From Burkholderiales bacterium (GTDB taxonomy: Bacteria; Pseudomonadota; Gammaproteobacteria; Burkholderiales; Burkholderiaceae_C): DNA of 43,064 nt. Of the stretch, positions 16,615-24,310 are shown piece after piece (positions within the stretch are counted from its first letter, which is position 1; each line of letters starts with the position of its first letter). A model generated the notes under the pieces. That model was given only the letters and a program-made list of their open reading frames with translations. It had not been told where the DNA came from and made no database searches. The stretch is from positions 1 to 43,064 of the forward strand of contig SXWY01000139.1 in the NCBI GenBank assembly GCA_005789825.1, written 5' to 3'. Both the position numbers and the translations under genes were made by a program.

Positions 16615-17871
16615 ATGATGTCCCCTCTGAATTTCACTTTGCTGTTCGCTGCCTTGCTGTTGGTCAATTTGCTGCTCAAACTGTGGCTGGCCAACCGACA
16701 AATTCGCCATGTGGCCAACCACCGCGGCGAAGTCCCCGCCGATTTTGCGCAATCGATCACACTGCCCACCCATCAAAAGGCTGCTGATTACACCTTGGCC
16801 AAATTGCGACTCGGTCATTGGGATTTGGCTGTGGACGCGATGGTGTTGCTGGGCTGGACCTTGCTGGGCGGCTTGAGCTTGCTCGATCAATGGCTGATGG
16901 GTTTGCTCGGCTCTGGCATGTTGCAGCAACTGGCGTTGGTTGCAGGCTTCATGCTGATCACGGGCGCTTTGAATTTGCCCATTTCTTATTACCAAACATT
17001 TCACCTCGAACAACGCTTCGGGTTCAACAACATGACGATTGGCCTGTGGCTGAGCGACCTGGTCAAAAGCACTTTGGTGGGTGGAGTGCTGGGTATGCCT
17101 TTGATCTGGGCCGTGTTGCAGTTGATGGAATCAGGTGGCAGTGTCTGGTGGCTGTGGGCTTGGGCGTTGCTGGTGGCTTACCAATTGTTTGTGATGTGGA
17201 TCGCCCCCAACTTCATCATGCCTTTGTTCAACAAATTCCAACCTTTGGAAGACGCCGAACTCAAAGAACGGGTCAATCGCTTGATGCAGCGCACCGGCTT
17301 TCAATCGGATGGTTTTTTTGTGATGGACGGTAGCCGTCGCTCCGCCCACTCCAATGCATTTTTCACAGGCTTGGGCAAACAAAAACGGGTCGTGTTTTTC
17401 GACACCTTGCTCAAGCAACTCAATGCCAGCGAAATGGAAGCGGTGTTGGCCCACGAACTTGGCCACGCCAAGCTCAACCATATTCCCAAGTCGTTGCTCA
17501 GAAGCTTTTTGGTCACGCTGGTCGGCATGGCCGCATTGGGTTGGCTCAGTACGCAAGTTTGGTTTTACCAAGGGCTGGGAGTCATGCCGCACGTGCTTTC
17601 AGAAAACAATGCATTGGCTTTGTTGTTGTTCTTGCAAGTTGTGCCTTTGTTGACCTTCATCACCACCCCTGTGCGTGCTGCGCGCTCTCGCAAACACGAG
17701 TTTGAGGCGGATGCATTTGCCAGCGAACACGCCAATGCAGCTGACTTGCGCCAAGCTTTGATCAAGCTGTACCAAGACAATGCCTCCACCCTCACGCCAG
17801 ACCCGCTGTACGTGGCCTTCTACCATTCGCACCCGCCGGCTTCGCAGCGACTGGCCAAACTGTCTTCATGA
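16615..17871 (+). CDS. M48-family integral membrane metallopeptidase (Ste24/CAAX-protease type)
   Basis: Using the ATG at 16615 (MMSPLNFTLLFAALLLVNLL) the protein is 418 aa. The track start at 16567 only adds a Cys-rich non-homologous stretch. It has several TM helices (about 5-25, 70-100, 105-125, 155-180, 185-205). The zinc-protease motif HELGH lies in VLAHELGHAKLNHIPK. Two further TMs follow, and the third zinc ligand region is EFEADAFASEHAN. This is the Ste24 layout, common in Burkholderiales as a membrane quality-control protease, although the bacterial substrate is unknown. The stop overlaps rsgA by 4 bp (ATGA). Confidence 0.9.
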   Translation: MMSPLNFTLLFAALLLVNLLLKLWLANRQIRHVANHRGEVPADFAQSITLPTHQKAADYTLAKLRLGHWDLAVDAMVLLGWTLLGGLSLLDQWLMGLLGSGMLQQLALVAGFMLITGALNLPISYYQTFHLEQRFGFNNMTIGLWLSDLVKSTLVGGVLGMPLIWAVLQLMESGGSVWWLWAWALLVAYQLFVMWIAPNFIMPLFNKFQPLEDAELKERVNRLMQRTGFQSDGFFVMDGSRRSAHSNAFFTGLGKQKRVVFFDTLLKQLNASEMEAVLAHELGHAKLNHIPKSLLRSFLVTLVGMAALGWLSTQVWFYQGLGVMPHVLSENNALALLLFLQVVPLLTFITTPVRAARSRKHEFEADAFASEHANAADLRQALIKLYQDNASTLTPDPLYVAFYHSHPPASQRLAKLSS

Positions 17872-18761
17872 CACAAACCGGCCGTGTGGTTGCCAGCCAC
17901 GGCAGGCATGTGGTGGTCGAAGACAGTGCAGGCAATCGCCGCATCTGCCATCCACGCGGAAAAAAAAACCAGGCTGTGGTCGGGGATTGGGTGCAATGGC
18001 TGGCCAGTGAGGACGAAGGCAGTATCGAGTCGGTCGACACACGCAAAAATTTGTTTTACCGGCAAGACGATATTCGCACCAAATCCTTTGCCGCCAATCT
18101 CGACCAGGTGCTGGTTTTGGTGGCCGCAGAGCCTGAATTTTCACCAAGCCAAGTCGCGCGGGCATTGATAGCCGCTGAGCATGCGGGTATTCGCAGCCTC
18201 ATCGCTTTGAACAAACAAGACTTGAGCGAAGCCTTTGACAAAGCCTGGGCGCGGTTGTCGCCCTACAGAGCGTTTGGCGTCAACGTCTTGCCCTTGGGTT
18301 TGCGCCAACTTGAAGACCCCTTGCTTGCTCTGCGCGCTGAGATGCATCACCGCGTCACCTTGGTACTAGGCCCCTCGGGCGCGGGCAAAAGCACATTGAT
18401 CAACCGCTTGGTACCTGCAGCCAACGCCACGACCAACATCATTTCGAAAGCCTTGAACAGCGGCAAGCACACCACCACTTCCACGACTTGGTACTGGGTT
18501 GACGCAGACAAAAACACGGCGTTGCTGGATTCGCCGGGGTTTCAAGAATTTGGCTTGAACCATATCGCCGCGACAGACTTGGCGACTTGCATGCCGGATA
18601 TTCGACCGTTCAAAGACGACTGCAAGTTTTACAACTGCACCCATGTGCACGAACCCGAGTGCGGCGTACGTCGCGCGTTGAAGGCCGGGGAAATCGATGC
18701 AGGTCGCTACAAAATTTATGGGGATTTGTTCGCTGAATTGTCTGCGCCCAAAAATTATTGA
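17868..18761 (+). CDS. rsgA: Ribosome small subunit-dependent GTPase A
   Basis: This 297-aa circularly permuted GTPase assists late 30S assembly. It has an N-terminal OB fold (RVVASHGRHVVVED), then the permuted order G4 (NKQD), G1 (GPSGAGKST) and G3 (DSPG in LLDSPGFQEFGL). The C-terminal zinc finger reads CKFYNCTHVHEPECGV. All elements needed for function are present. Its ATG overlaps the M48 peptidase stop, so the two genes are translationally coupled although their functions look unrelated. Confidence 0.96.
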   Translation: MTQTGRVVASHGRHVVVEDSAGNRRICHPRGKKNQAVVGDWVQWLASEDEGSIESVDTRKNLFYRQDDIRTKSFAANLDQVLVLVAAEPEFSPSQVARALIAAEHAGIRSLIALNKQDLSEAFDKAWARLSPYRAFGVNVLPLGLRQLEDPLLALRAEMHHRVTLVLGPSGAGKSTLINRLVPAANATTNIISKALNSGKHTTTSTTWYWVDADKNTALLDSPGFQEFGLNHIAATDLATCMPDIRPFKDDCKFYNCTHVHEPECGVRRALKAGEIDAGRYKIYGDLFAELSAPKNY

Positions 18762-18774
18762 GGCCGGGTTGGAT

Positions 18775-19749
18775 TCAACCGACCATGCGCGCCAGGGTCA
18801 GCAAAGCCAGCAGCACCATCCACATCACCACTGCCCGCCAAACCAAACCGACCATGCTGCGCAGGTGCGAAAACTCGGGTTCACGACCCGCTGTAGGAGG
18901 CACCATGTCATCGATGTCATTGAATTCTGTGGACTCGAAACCCACCACCGATCCACCTAACCGAACGTTGATGGCGCCCGAAGTCGCCGCCAAAACAACA
19001 CCATCATTGGGATGCTGAAACTGATCGGCTTGTTGGCGCCATGCGTCAACCGCATCCTCAAAATTACCGACCACGGCAAAAGACAGACCAGTGAGCCGAG
19101 CCGGTAACCAGTCCACCCGATACCACGCACTGGCGCTGACCGATTGAAGCGCCTCGCTGGTGTGCGGGCCATCGTCTGCCGTCAGCGGTTTGTGCTCGCC
19201 CCAGGCAGTGAAAAGCAGCGCAGATAAACGAAACAACAGTGCGCCCACGGGCCCCAAGCCCACGGCGGCGAGTAAGGAAAACCAAGCCACCACGCCAAAC
19301 ACATGCCTGTGCGCTGCAAGGGCTGAATGCTCAATCACATGCCTGACGATTTCAGTGCGGGTCATGGACGCATTGGAATCACCTTGCCATTCGCGCAAGA
19401 GTTCTCTGGCGGTCAGGTCGTCACCGGTAGCCAACGCATCCCGAATGCCCGTGAAATGGTGGCTGAATCGGCGAAAACCCAACGTGGCATAAAGCACAGC
19501 AAGGTTCCACAGCATGGCAAATACCCAACCCATGGCAAGCATCAACCACCAATGCACCGCAACCACCAAGACGCAAGGCACCCCAACCGCCACCACCCAA
19601 GCGGCCCAAGCATGTCTGCGGTCACCTGCGTCGAGGTTATTTTTGAGCCAGTCTGCCCAACTGTGAAATGCCCGCTCTAACCCGTGGCCCGAGGCCAGCG
19701 GCCTGACCTGTTCCAGCAAAAAAGCAAAAAGCAGCGAGAGAAAACTCAT
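18775..19749 (-). CDS. CobD/CbiB-family integral membrane protein
   Basis: This 324-aa protein starts MSFLSLLFAFLLEQVRPL and has TM segments at about 1-15, 45-65, 68-90, 150-175 and 300-320. The middle segment with TGDDLTARELLREWQGDS and RHVIEHSALAAHRHVFGV matches the Burkholderiales CobD/CbiB-family proteins. These are related to the adenosylcobinamide-phosphate synthase CobD but are usually found outside cobalamin clusters. No other cobalamin gene is present here, so a B12 role is doubtful. It lies 16 bp downstream of the Nudix gene and is probably co-transcribed with it. It converges on rsgA. Confidence 0.8.
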   Translation of the reverse strand: MSFLSLLFAFLLEQVRPLASGHGLERAFHSWADWLKNNLDAGDRRHAWAAWVVAVGVPCVLVVAVHWWLMLAMGWVFAMLWNLAVLYATLGFRRFSHHFTGIRDALATGDDLTARELLREWQGDSNASMTRTEIVRHVIEHSALAAHRHVFGVVAWFSLLAAVGLGPVGALLFRLSALLFTAWGEHKPLTADDGPHTSEALQSVSASAWYRVDWLPARLTGLSFAVVGNFEDAVDAWRQQADQFQHPNDGVVLAATSGAINVRLGGSVVGFESTEFNDIDDMVPPTAGREPEFSHLRSMVGLVWRAVVMWMVLLALLTLARMVG

Positions 19750-19765
19750 GTGTCAATGATAGAAG

Positions 19766-20470
19766 TTAATCGCCAGCGCTCAAAAAATGGTAGAGATGGC
19801 GCAAGATGCCCGCGGTTGCGCCCCAAATCAAGCGTTGCCTGTGCTCGGTGTCGTAGGGCATCGAGAACCATTCGCGTGTCACGCCACGCCATTGCACGGC
19901 ATGCCGGCGGTGGTTGGCGGGATCCATCAAATGCGCCAGCGGCACCTCAAATACGTCAGCCACTTCCTGCGGATTGGCCGCCAATTGCATGGCCGGGTTG
20001 AGCAACGCCACCACGGGTGTGACGCGGTAACCCGTGCCCGTGACATACACCGGCAAGCAGCCCAGCACAGACACACAATCAGGATGCAAGCCGACTTCCT
20101 CTTGCGCCTCACGCAAAGCCGTGGCGATTTCGTCTGCGTCTTGTGTGTCTTGTCGGCCACCAGGCAAAGCCACTTGCCCCGAATGCGACGATAAATGGGC
20201 AGTGCGCACGGTCAACAACACACTGGGCTGCGCACGCATCACCAAACCCAATAACACCGACGCCGGTTTGGGCGCTACATCGTTCCATAGCGGTTCATGA
20301 AAAGCGGTTGCTTTCCCCGAATCAGGGCGAGCAAATCTTTGCCTGAGTGATGCTTCGCTCAATGCATGCAGCGGCACCGCTGGCAAATGGGCATCCGTCC
20401 CCAGCACTTCCACATCATGCGGAGAAAAATCGGGAATCTGGGCCAATGACACGAAAGGGGCTTGGGACAT
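19766..20470 (-). CDS. CoA-type Nudix hydrolase (CoA pyrophosphatase-like)
   Basis: I use the ATG at 20470 (MSQAPFVSLAQIPDF), giving 234 aa. The track start at 20515 would translate the rplS terminator. It shows the combined UPF0035/Nudix signature of NudL-like CoA pyrophosphatases: LLTVRTAHLSSHSGQVALPG followed by the Nudix helix TALREAQEEVGL. Such enzymes split CoA or acyl-CoA to phosphopantetheine and 3',5'-ADP. The start codon stands a few bases behind the rplS terminator T-tract and has no clear Shine-Dalgarno, so expression may depend on read-through or on a weak own promoter. Substrate specificity is inferred. Confidence 0.87.
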   Translation of the reverse strand: MSQAPFVSLAQIPDFSPHDVEVLGTDAHLPAVPLHALSEASLRQRFARPDSGKATAFHEPLWNDVAPKPASVLLGLVMRAQPSVLLTVRTAHLSSHSGQVALPGGRQDTQDADEIATALREAQEEVGLHPDCVSVLGCLPVYVTGTGYRVTPVVALLNPAMQLAANPQEVADVFEVPLAHLMDPANHRRHAVQWRGVTREWFSMPYDTEHRQRLIWGATAGILRHLYHFLSAGD

Positions 20471-20475
20471 GGTCA

Positions 20476-20510
20476 ATAAAAAACCGCCACAGCTTGCACT
20501 GAGGCGGTTT
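20476..20510 (-). terminator. Intrinsic terminator of rplS
   Basis: On the minus strand AAACCGCC (20510-20503) pairs with GGCGGTTT (20488-20481) and runs into TTTTTTA. It lies 24 bp after the rplS stop codon, at the end of the rpsP-rimM-trmD-rplS operon. Confidence 0.85.
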
Positions 20511-20533
20511 GGCAAAACACCATCGGCCAGCGG

Positions 20534-20929
20534 TTATTCAGCGGCGGCGGCGGCTTTGGCGGCCGGACTGGCCTTGGCAGTGAGTTTTTCTTTGATACGG
20601 GCCGACTTGCCGCTGCGCTCACGCAAATAGTAGAGCTTGGCGCGACGAACGTCGCCACGACGCTTGACTTCAATGGCAGCAATCAGCGGGCTATAGGTTT
20701 GGAAAGTACGCTCAACGCCTTCGCCGCTGGAAATTTTGCGGACGATGAAATTGCTGTTGATGCCGCGATTACGCTTGGCAATCACCACGCCTTCGAAGGC
20801 CTGAACACGTTTGCGGCTGCCTTCCACCACATTGACGCTGACCACGACGGTGTCGCCGGGGGCGAATGCAGGGATTTTTTTGCCCATGCGGGCGATTTCT
20901 TCCTGTTCCAGGATTTGGATGAGATTCAT
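20534..20929 (-). CDS. rplS: 50S ribosomal protein L19
   Basis: This 131-aa protein starts [20 protein letters not shown] and contains [34 protein letters not shown] and [11 protein letters not shown], all diagnostic of L19. L19 lies at the 30S-50S interface. The Shine-Dalgarno AGAGGA is well placed. The C-terminus carries a short Ala/Lys tail ([14 protein letters not shown]). It is the last gene of the rpsP-rimM-trmD-rplS operon but also has its own promoter-like core in the 119-bp gap after trmD, which would raise L19 relative to the two processing enzymes. Confidence 0.97.
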   Translation of the reverse strand: MNLIQILEQEEIARMGKKIPAFAPGDTVVVSVNVVEGSRKRVQAFEGVVIAKRNRGINSNFIVRKISSGEGVERTFQTYSPLIAAIEVKRRGDVRRAKLYYLRERSGKSARIKEKLTAKASPAAKAAAAAE

Positions 20930-21015
20930 AAGGTCCTCTGTACGATCATGGATGCGCTACACAAAAGGCCTGTGCTTGCAAAAGGCTGTAACACCAGGCG
21001 GCCATCCAGAGGATC

Positions 21016-21033
21016 GAAAAGCCCTCCATTATA
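21016..21033 (-). promoter_or_regulatory. Promoter core upstream of rplS
   Basis: On the minus strand TATAATGGAGGGCTTTTC contains a perfect -10 hexamer, with transcription probably starting in the GGCTTT segment about 90 bp before the rplS ATG. The same 18 bp, with one change, occurs before rpsP. There is no good -35. A small palindrome (CCAGCACTGCTGG) overlaps the spacer. Confidence 0.6.
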
Positions 21034-21048
21034 ACCAGCAGTGCTGGG

Positions 21049-21807
21049 TTACTTTTTACCTGCCAACAGGCACTCGTCTTGAGAGCTCAAAAGCCCTGCG
21101 GACCGGGCTTGGGCGATCAAATCGGGACGGTTTTCTGCCGTTAGACGCAAACTGCTGGCGCGTCGCCACTGTGCAATATGCGCATGGTGGCCTGACAACA
21201 GTTCAGGCGGTGCGCTTTGGTCGCGCCAGACTTCGGGACGGGTGAAATGCGGGCAATCCAGCAAGCCGCTCAAGTCGGGTGAAAAACTGTCCTGCGCATG
21301 GCTGTCGCTGTCGTTCAACACACCGGCTTGGAGTCTGGCCACCGCGTCTAGCCACGCCATGGCGGCGATCTCCCCGCCAGACATCACAAAATCACCCAAG
21401 CTGATTTGCTGGTCCACATAGCTGTCGATGAACCGCTGGTCAACGCCTTCATATCGACCGCACAGCAGCACCGCGCCTTGGGGCGAACTGGCAAAACCTC
21501 GTACCTGTTCTTGTTCAAGTCGTTTTCCAACCGGTGAAAAATAAACGAGTGGTGCGGATTGCCTGTCGTCATCGCGGGCTTGCCGAATGGCCTGCAAACA
21601 CTGGGTCAGCGGTTCAGCCAACATGACCATGCCTGGGCCGCCGCCAAACGGTCGGTCATCGACCCGCCGGTTCGGTCCGTCAGCAAAATCGCGCGGGTTC
21701 CAGCAATGCAAGGCGATGCTGCCTTGGTCAAATGCACGGCGAATCACCCCTTGCACAGCGAAAAACTGGATCAATTCAGGAAAAAGCGTGATGACGTCGA
21801 TACGCAT
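21049..21807 (-). CDS. trmD: tRNA (guanine-N1)-methyltransferase TrmD
   Basis: The ATG at 21807 (MRIDVITLFPELIQFFAVQG) gives 252 aa. The longer ORF in the track adds a non-homologous N-terminus that overlaps rimM. The SPOUT trefoil-knot motifs are visible: DDRPFGGGPGMVM, LLCGRYEGVDQRFID and ISLGDFVMSGGE. TrmD methylates G37 next to the anticodon to keep the reading frame. The gene lies 8 bp after rimM and 119 bp before rplS in the conserved operon. Confidence 0.97.
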   Translation of the reverse strand: MRIDVITLFPELIQFFAVQGVIRRAFDQGSIALHCWNPRDFADGPNRRVDDRPFGGGPGMVMLAEPLTQCLQAIRQARDDDRQSAPLVYFSPVGKRLEQEQVRGFASSPQGAVLLCGRYEGVDQRFIDSYVDQQISLGDFVMSGGEIAAMAWLDAVARLQAGVLNDSDSHAQDSFSPDLSGLLDCPHFTRPEVWRDQSAPPELLSGHHAHIAQWRRASSLRLTAENRPDLIAQARSAGLLSSQDECLLAGKK

Positions 21808-21815
21808 GGTCGCGC

Positions 21816-22388
21816 TCAATAATCCGCTTGCCAATCCACCCAAATTTGCTTGGCAGCGGTATCCACCCGGTCAATATATGCACTGACAAAGGGAATCATG
21901 CGTTCGATGGGCTTGGCTGGGTCCTCGGGGTTGGCTTGGTGAATCACCAGCACGGTTTGGGGTCCGGTAGACAACAGTTCAGTCACCGTTCCCAACGCCA
22001 GACTCTCCCGGTTCAGTACCGATAAACCGATCAAATCCACCCAATAGTACTCGTCGGCCTGGGTAGAGGGAAACGAAGAACGGGGTACAAAAATACGAGC
22101 CCCCTTGAGGCTTTCAGCGGTGTCTCGGTCTATCGCCTCCATCGGACAAGCCACCACGGAATCGGCATGTTCCTTGGCCTCGCGTATGCGCATGAGGACT
22201 GTGCCCTTGAAAGGGGAAGGACCGCGCTGATTGGCTTGCAAAAACCAACGTTTGGAAGAAAAAAGCGCCTGCGGAGAGGCGCTGTGGGGCAAAACTTTGA
22301 ACCAGCCTTTGAGGCCCCATGCATCCAGAATGCGTCCGACCTCGACAGCATCCGCTGGCAATTCAGCAGGCTCCCAGGCAGGCTGCAT
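21816..22388 (-). CDS. rimM: 16S rRNA processing protein RimM
   Basis: This 190-aa protein has an N-terminal barrel starting AVEVGRILDAWGLKGWFKVL and a C-terminal PRC-barrel starting DEYYWVDLIGLSVLNRES and ending RMIPFVSAYIDRVDTAAKQI. It binds S19 and helps mature the 30S head. It is placed 11 bp after rpsP and 8 bp before trmD, consistent with one operon. Confidence 0.95.
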   Translation of the reverse strand: MQPAWEPAELPADAVEVGRILDAWGLKGWFKVLPHSASPQALFSSKRWFLQANQRGPSPFKGTVLMRIREAKEHADSVVACPMEAIDRDTAESLKGARIFVPRSSFPSTQADEYYWVDLIGLSVLNRESLALGTVTELLSTGPQTVLVIHQANPEDPAKPIERMIPFVSAYIDRVDTAAKQIWVDWQADY

Positions 22389-22399
22389 GGGATTGGGTA

Positions 22400-22651
22400 T
22401 CAGGCGGCTTTTTTGCCGGCCTGTTTGATCAGGCGCTCGACGGTGGGCGAGGTTTGCGCGCCTACACCGGTCCAGTAACTCAGACGGTCTTGAGAAATAC
22501 GCAAGCCTTCTTCGCCACCGGCAGCGATGGGGTTGTAAAAGCCGATGCGCTCGATAAAGCGGCCGTCACGGCGAACGCGTTTGTCGGCGACAACGATATT
22601 GAAAAAGGGACGGGCTTTTGCGCCGCCGCGGGAGAGTCGGATGACGACCAT
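22400..22651 (-). CDS. rpsP: 30S ribosomal protein S16
   Basis: This 83-aa protein has the S16 start [20 protein letters not shown], then [20 protein letters not shown]. It is a primary assembly protein of the 30S body. AAGGAT gives a good Shine-Dalgarno. It is the first gene of rpsP-rimM-trmD-rplS, driven by the promoter core at 22723-22740. Confidence 0.97.
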   Translation of the reverse strand: MVVIRLSRGGAKARPFFNIVVADKRVRRDGRFIERIGFYNPIAAGGEEGLRISQDRLSYWTGVGAQTSPTVERLIKQAGKKAA

Positions 22652-22722
22652 GGTTTATCCTTGGGTGCAGTCTTTGATTCAGCGATGAGACACGCGACTT
22701 GACCACCCGGCCAGCGCTCGCT

Positions 22723-22740
22723 GAAAAGCCCACCATTATA
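22723..22740 (-). promoter_or_regulatory. Promoter core upstream of rpsP
   Basis: On the minus strand TATAATGGTGGGCTTTTC carries a perfect -10 and matches the rplS upstream core at 17 of 18 positions. The likely start point is about 75 bp before the rpsP ATG. No consensus -35 is visible. The divergent GNAT gene starts 13 bp away, so the two promoters must overlap or lie back to back. Confidence 0.65.
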
Positions 22741-22752
22741 GACCGCCGCCAC

Positions 22753-23286
22753 ATGAGCCCTTTCCGCCCGTTGATTCGCGCCTGCCAACCTGCCGACTTG
22801 CCTGCAGTGGCCGCTATTTACGCCCACCATGTGACCCATGGCAGCGGCAGTTTTGAAACCGATCCGCCCTCGCTGGCCGACATGACCCAGCGCCATGCCC
22901 ATGTCCTTCAACTCGGCCTGCCGTGGCTGGTGGCCAGCGTGGACAGCGAAGTGCGGGGATTTGCCTATGCCAACCATTTCAGGCCGCGCCCGGGTTTTCG
23001 CTTTTTGGTCGAGGATTCGGTGTACGTGCATGCCGATCATGGCGGGCAAGGCCTGGGCTTGGCGTTGCTGGCAGAGTTGGTGAGGCGCTGTGAAATCGCG
23101 GGTATGCGACAAATGCTGGCGGTGATTGGCGACTCGGCCAACACCGGTTCTATCGCCTTGCACCAGCGGCTGGGGTTTGCCAAAGTGGGGCAACTCAACG
23201 CCAGCGGCAGAAAGCATGGCAAGTGGCTGGACACCGTGCTGATGCAACGCGCATTGGGTGCGGGCGACGCCAGCGATCCGGCATGA
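22753..23286 (+). CDS. GNAT N-acetyltransferase (phosphinothricin/methionine-sulfone acetyltransferase type)
   Basis: I prefer the ATG at 22753 (MSPFRPLIRACQPADLPAVA), giving 177 aa. The track start at 22699 overlaps the rpsP promoter. The sequence follows the Pat/MddA branch of GNATs: AAIYAHHVTHGSGSFETDPP, FAYANHFRPRPGFRFLVEDS, the acetyl-CoA loop (HADHGGQGLGLALL) and SIALHQRLGFAKVGQL. These enzymes acetylate the amino group of small amino-acid analogues such as methionine sulfone or phosphinothricin. The true substrate here is unknown. Confidence 0.88.
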   Translation: MSPFRPLIRACQPADLPAVAAIYAHHVTHGSGSFETDPPSLADMTQRHAHVLQLGLPWLVASVDSEVRGFAYANHFRPRPGFRFLVEDSVYVHADHGGQGLGLALLAELVRRCEIAGMRQMLAVIGDSANTGSIALHQRLGFAKVGQLNASGRKHGKWLDTVLMQRALGAGDASDPA

Positions 23287-23370
23287 CCCCAGACACGATT
23301 CATCCCCCAGCACCAACGGTTATCACGGCTTCACGGGTCGCTGCGGCTTGCAGCGGCAGATAATCTGTCG

Positions 23371-23817
23371 ATGAAAAACAAAACCTTGGTGTGCTGGTTA
23401 GGGCTGATTGCTGGACCGTTGGGCGCGGCCCGTTTTTACATGTACGGTTGGCGCGATTCCATCGGTTGGTCACTGGTGTTGCTGAGCATGTTGGGTATGT
23501 ACGGCTTTGAACGGGCCCAATCATTTGGTGTGGATGATCCGTTGAGTTGGTGGTTGGCACCACTGCTCGGCATATCTATCGCCGTCAGCGCAATTCACAC
23601 GTTGTACTGGGGGTTGCTGTCTCAAACCGATTGGAACCAGCGCTATAACCCTGACGCCGATACCGAAGCCCGCAGCGGTCGCACCAATTGGCTCACGGTA
23701 GGTGCCTTGGTGTTGTCCATGATGCTCGGTGCGACCGCGCTCATTTCCAGTCTGGCTTACGGCTTTCAACGTTATTTCGAATCGCAAATAGAAGAAGCCC
23801 GAAAAATTTCCCAATGA
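23371..23817 (+). CDS. Small membrane protein of unknown function (TM2-like start)
   Basis: This 148-aa protein has about four predicted TM segments: residues 5-20 (VCWLGLIAGPLGAARFYMYG), 30-45, 62-80 and 108-130. The N-terminal pattern G-x2-GA-x-RFYMYG-x-RD resembles the TM2-domain motif (GxxGxHRFYxG). A charged loop (SQTDWNQRYNPDADTEARSG) separates the last two helices. I cannot assign a function. It sits 84 bp behind the GNAT gene, possibly in one unit, and converges on folK. Confidence 0.7.
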   Translation: MKNKTLVCWLGLIAGPLGAARFYMYGWRDSIGWSLVLLSMLGMYGFERAQSFGVDDPLSWWLAPLLGISIAVSAIHTLYWGLLSQTDWNQRYNPDADTEARSGRTNWLTVGALVLSMMLGATALISSLAYGFQRYFESQIEEARKISQ

Positions 23818-23824
23818 GTTTTTT

Positions 23825-24310
23825 TCAGCGTCCGGTCAGTTTTTCGATCGGCTGCTCAGCCACCGCATGCAGCATCACGGGAATGACTTTGCGAGGCGCC
23901 AACTCTTGCAACGGTAACAACACAAATGCACGCTCCATCCAACGTGGGTGTGGCACGGTTAGCCAGCGGCTGTATATCTTGGCGTCGCCATAAAAAATCA
24001 GATCCAAATCCAATGTGCGGGGCGCGTTTTGTTGGCTACGCACCCTGCCCGCTGATTGCTCGGACAGATGCAATGCCGCCAATAAATCGGGGGCGCTCAA
24101 TGCCGTGCGGATATGCGCTACTGCATTGATGAACGAAGGGCCCAAGGCTTGCCAAGGCGCGCTTCGGTACAGCGATGAAGCGGCGATCAGCTCGGTGTGG
24201 GGCAATTGCGCCAGCCCAGCCAATGCCTGTTGAACCGAAGCCACCGCATCGCCGAGATTGGCACCCACGGCGACATAGGCGTCAACCGGGTCACGGGTTG
24301 GGTGTGCCAC
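23825..24310 (-). CDS. folK: 2-amino-4-hydroxy-6-hydroxymethyldihydropteridine diphosphokinase
   Basis: This 161-aa HPPK transfers pyrophosphate from ATP to the pterin in folate synthesis. Conserved segments are YVAVGANLGDAVASV, SSLYRSAPW, the signature RTLDLDLIFYGD and VPHPRWMERAFVLLPL. Its start codon lies 20 bp inside the 3' end of pcnB, the usual pcnB-folK coupling in beta- and gammaproteobacteria. Nothing is unusual in its length. Confidence 0.95.
   Translation of the reverse strand: MAHPTRDPVDAYVAVGANLGDAVASVQQALAGLAQLPHTELIAASSLYRSAPWQALGPSFINAVAHIRTALSAPDLLAALHLSEQSAGRVRSQQNAPRTLDLDLIFYGDAKIYSRWLTVPHPRWMERAFVLLPLQELAPRKVIPVMLHAVAEQPIEKLTGR

Noticed and set aside
18769-18782. Hairpin between rsgA and the CobD-like gene (GGTTG-GATT-CAACC)
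   Set aside because: A short 5-bp stem with no T-tract, partly inside the CobD-like gene.
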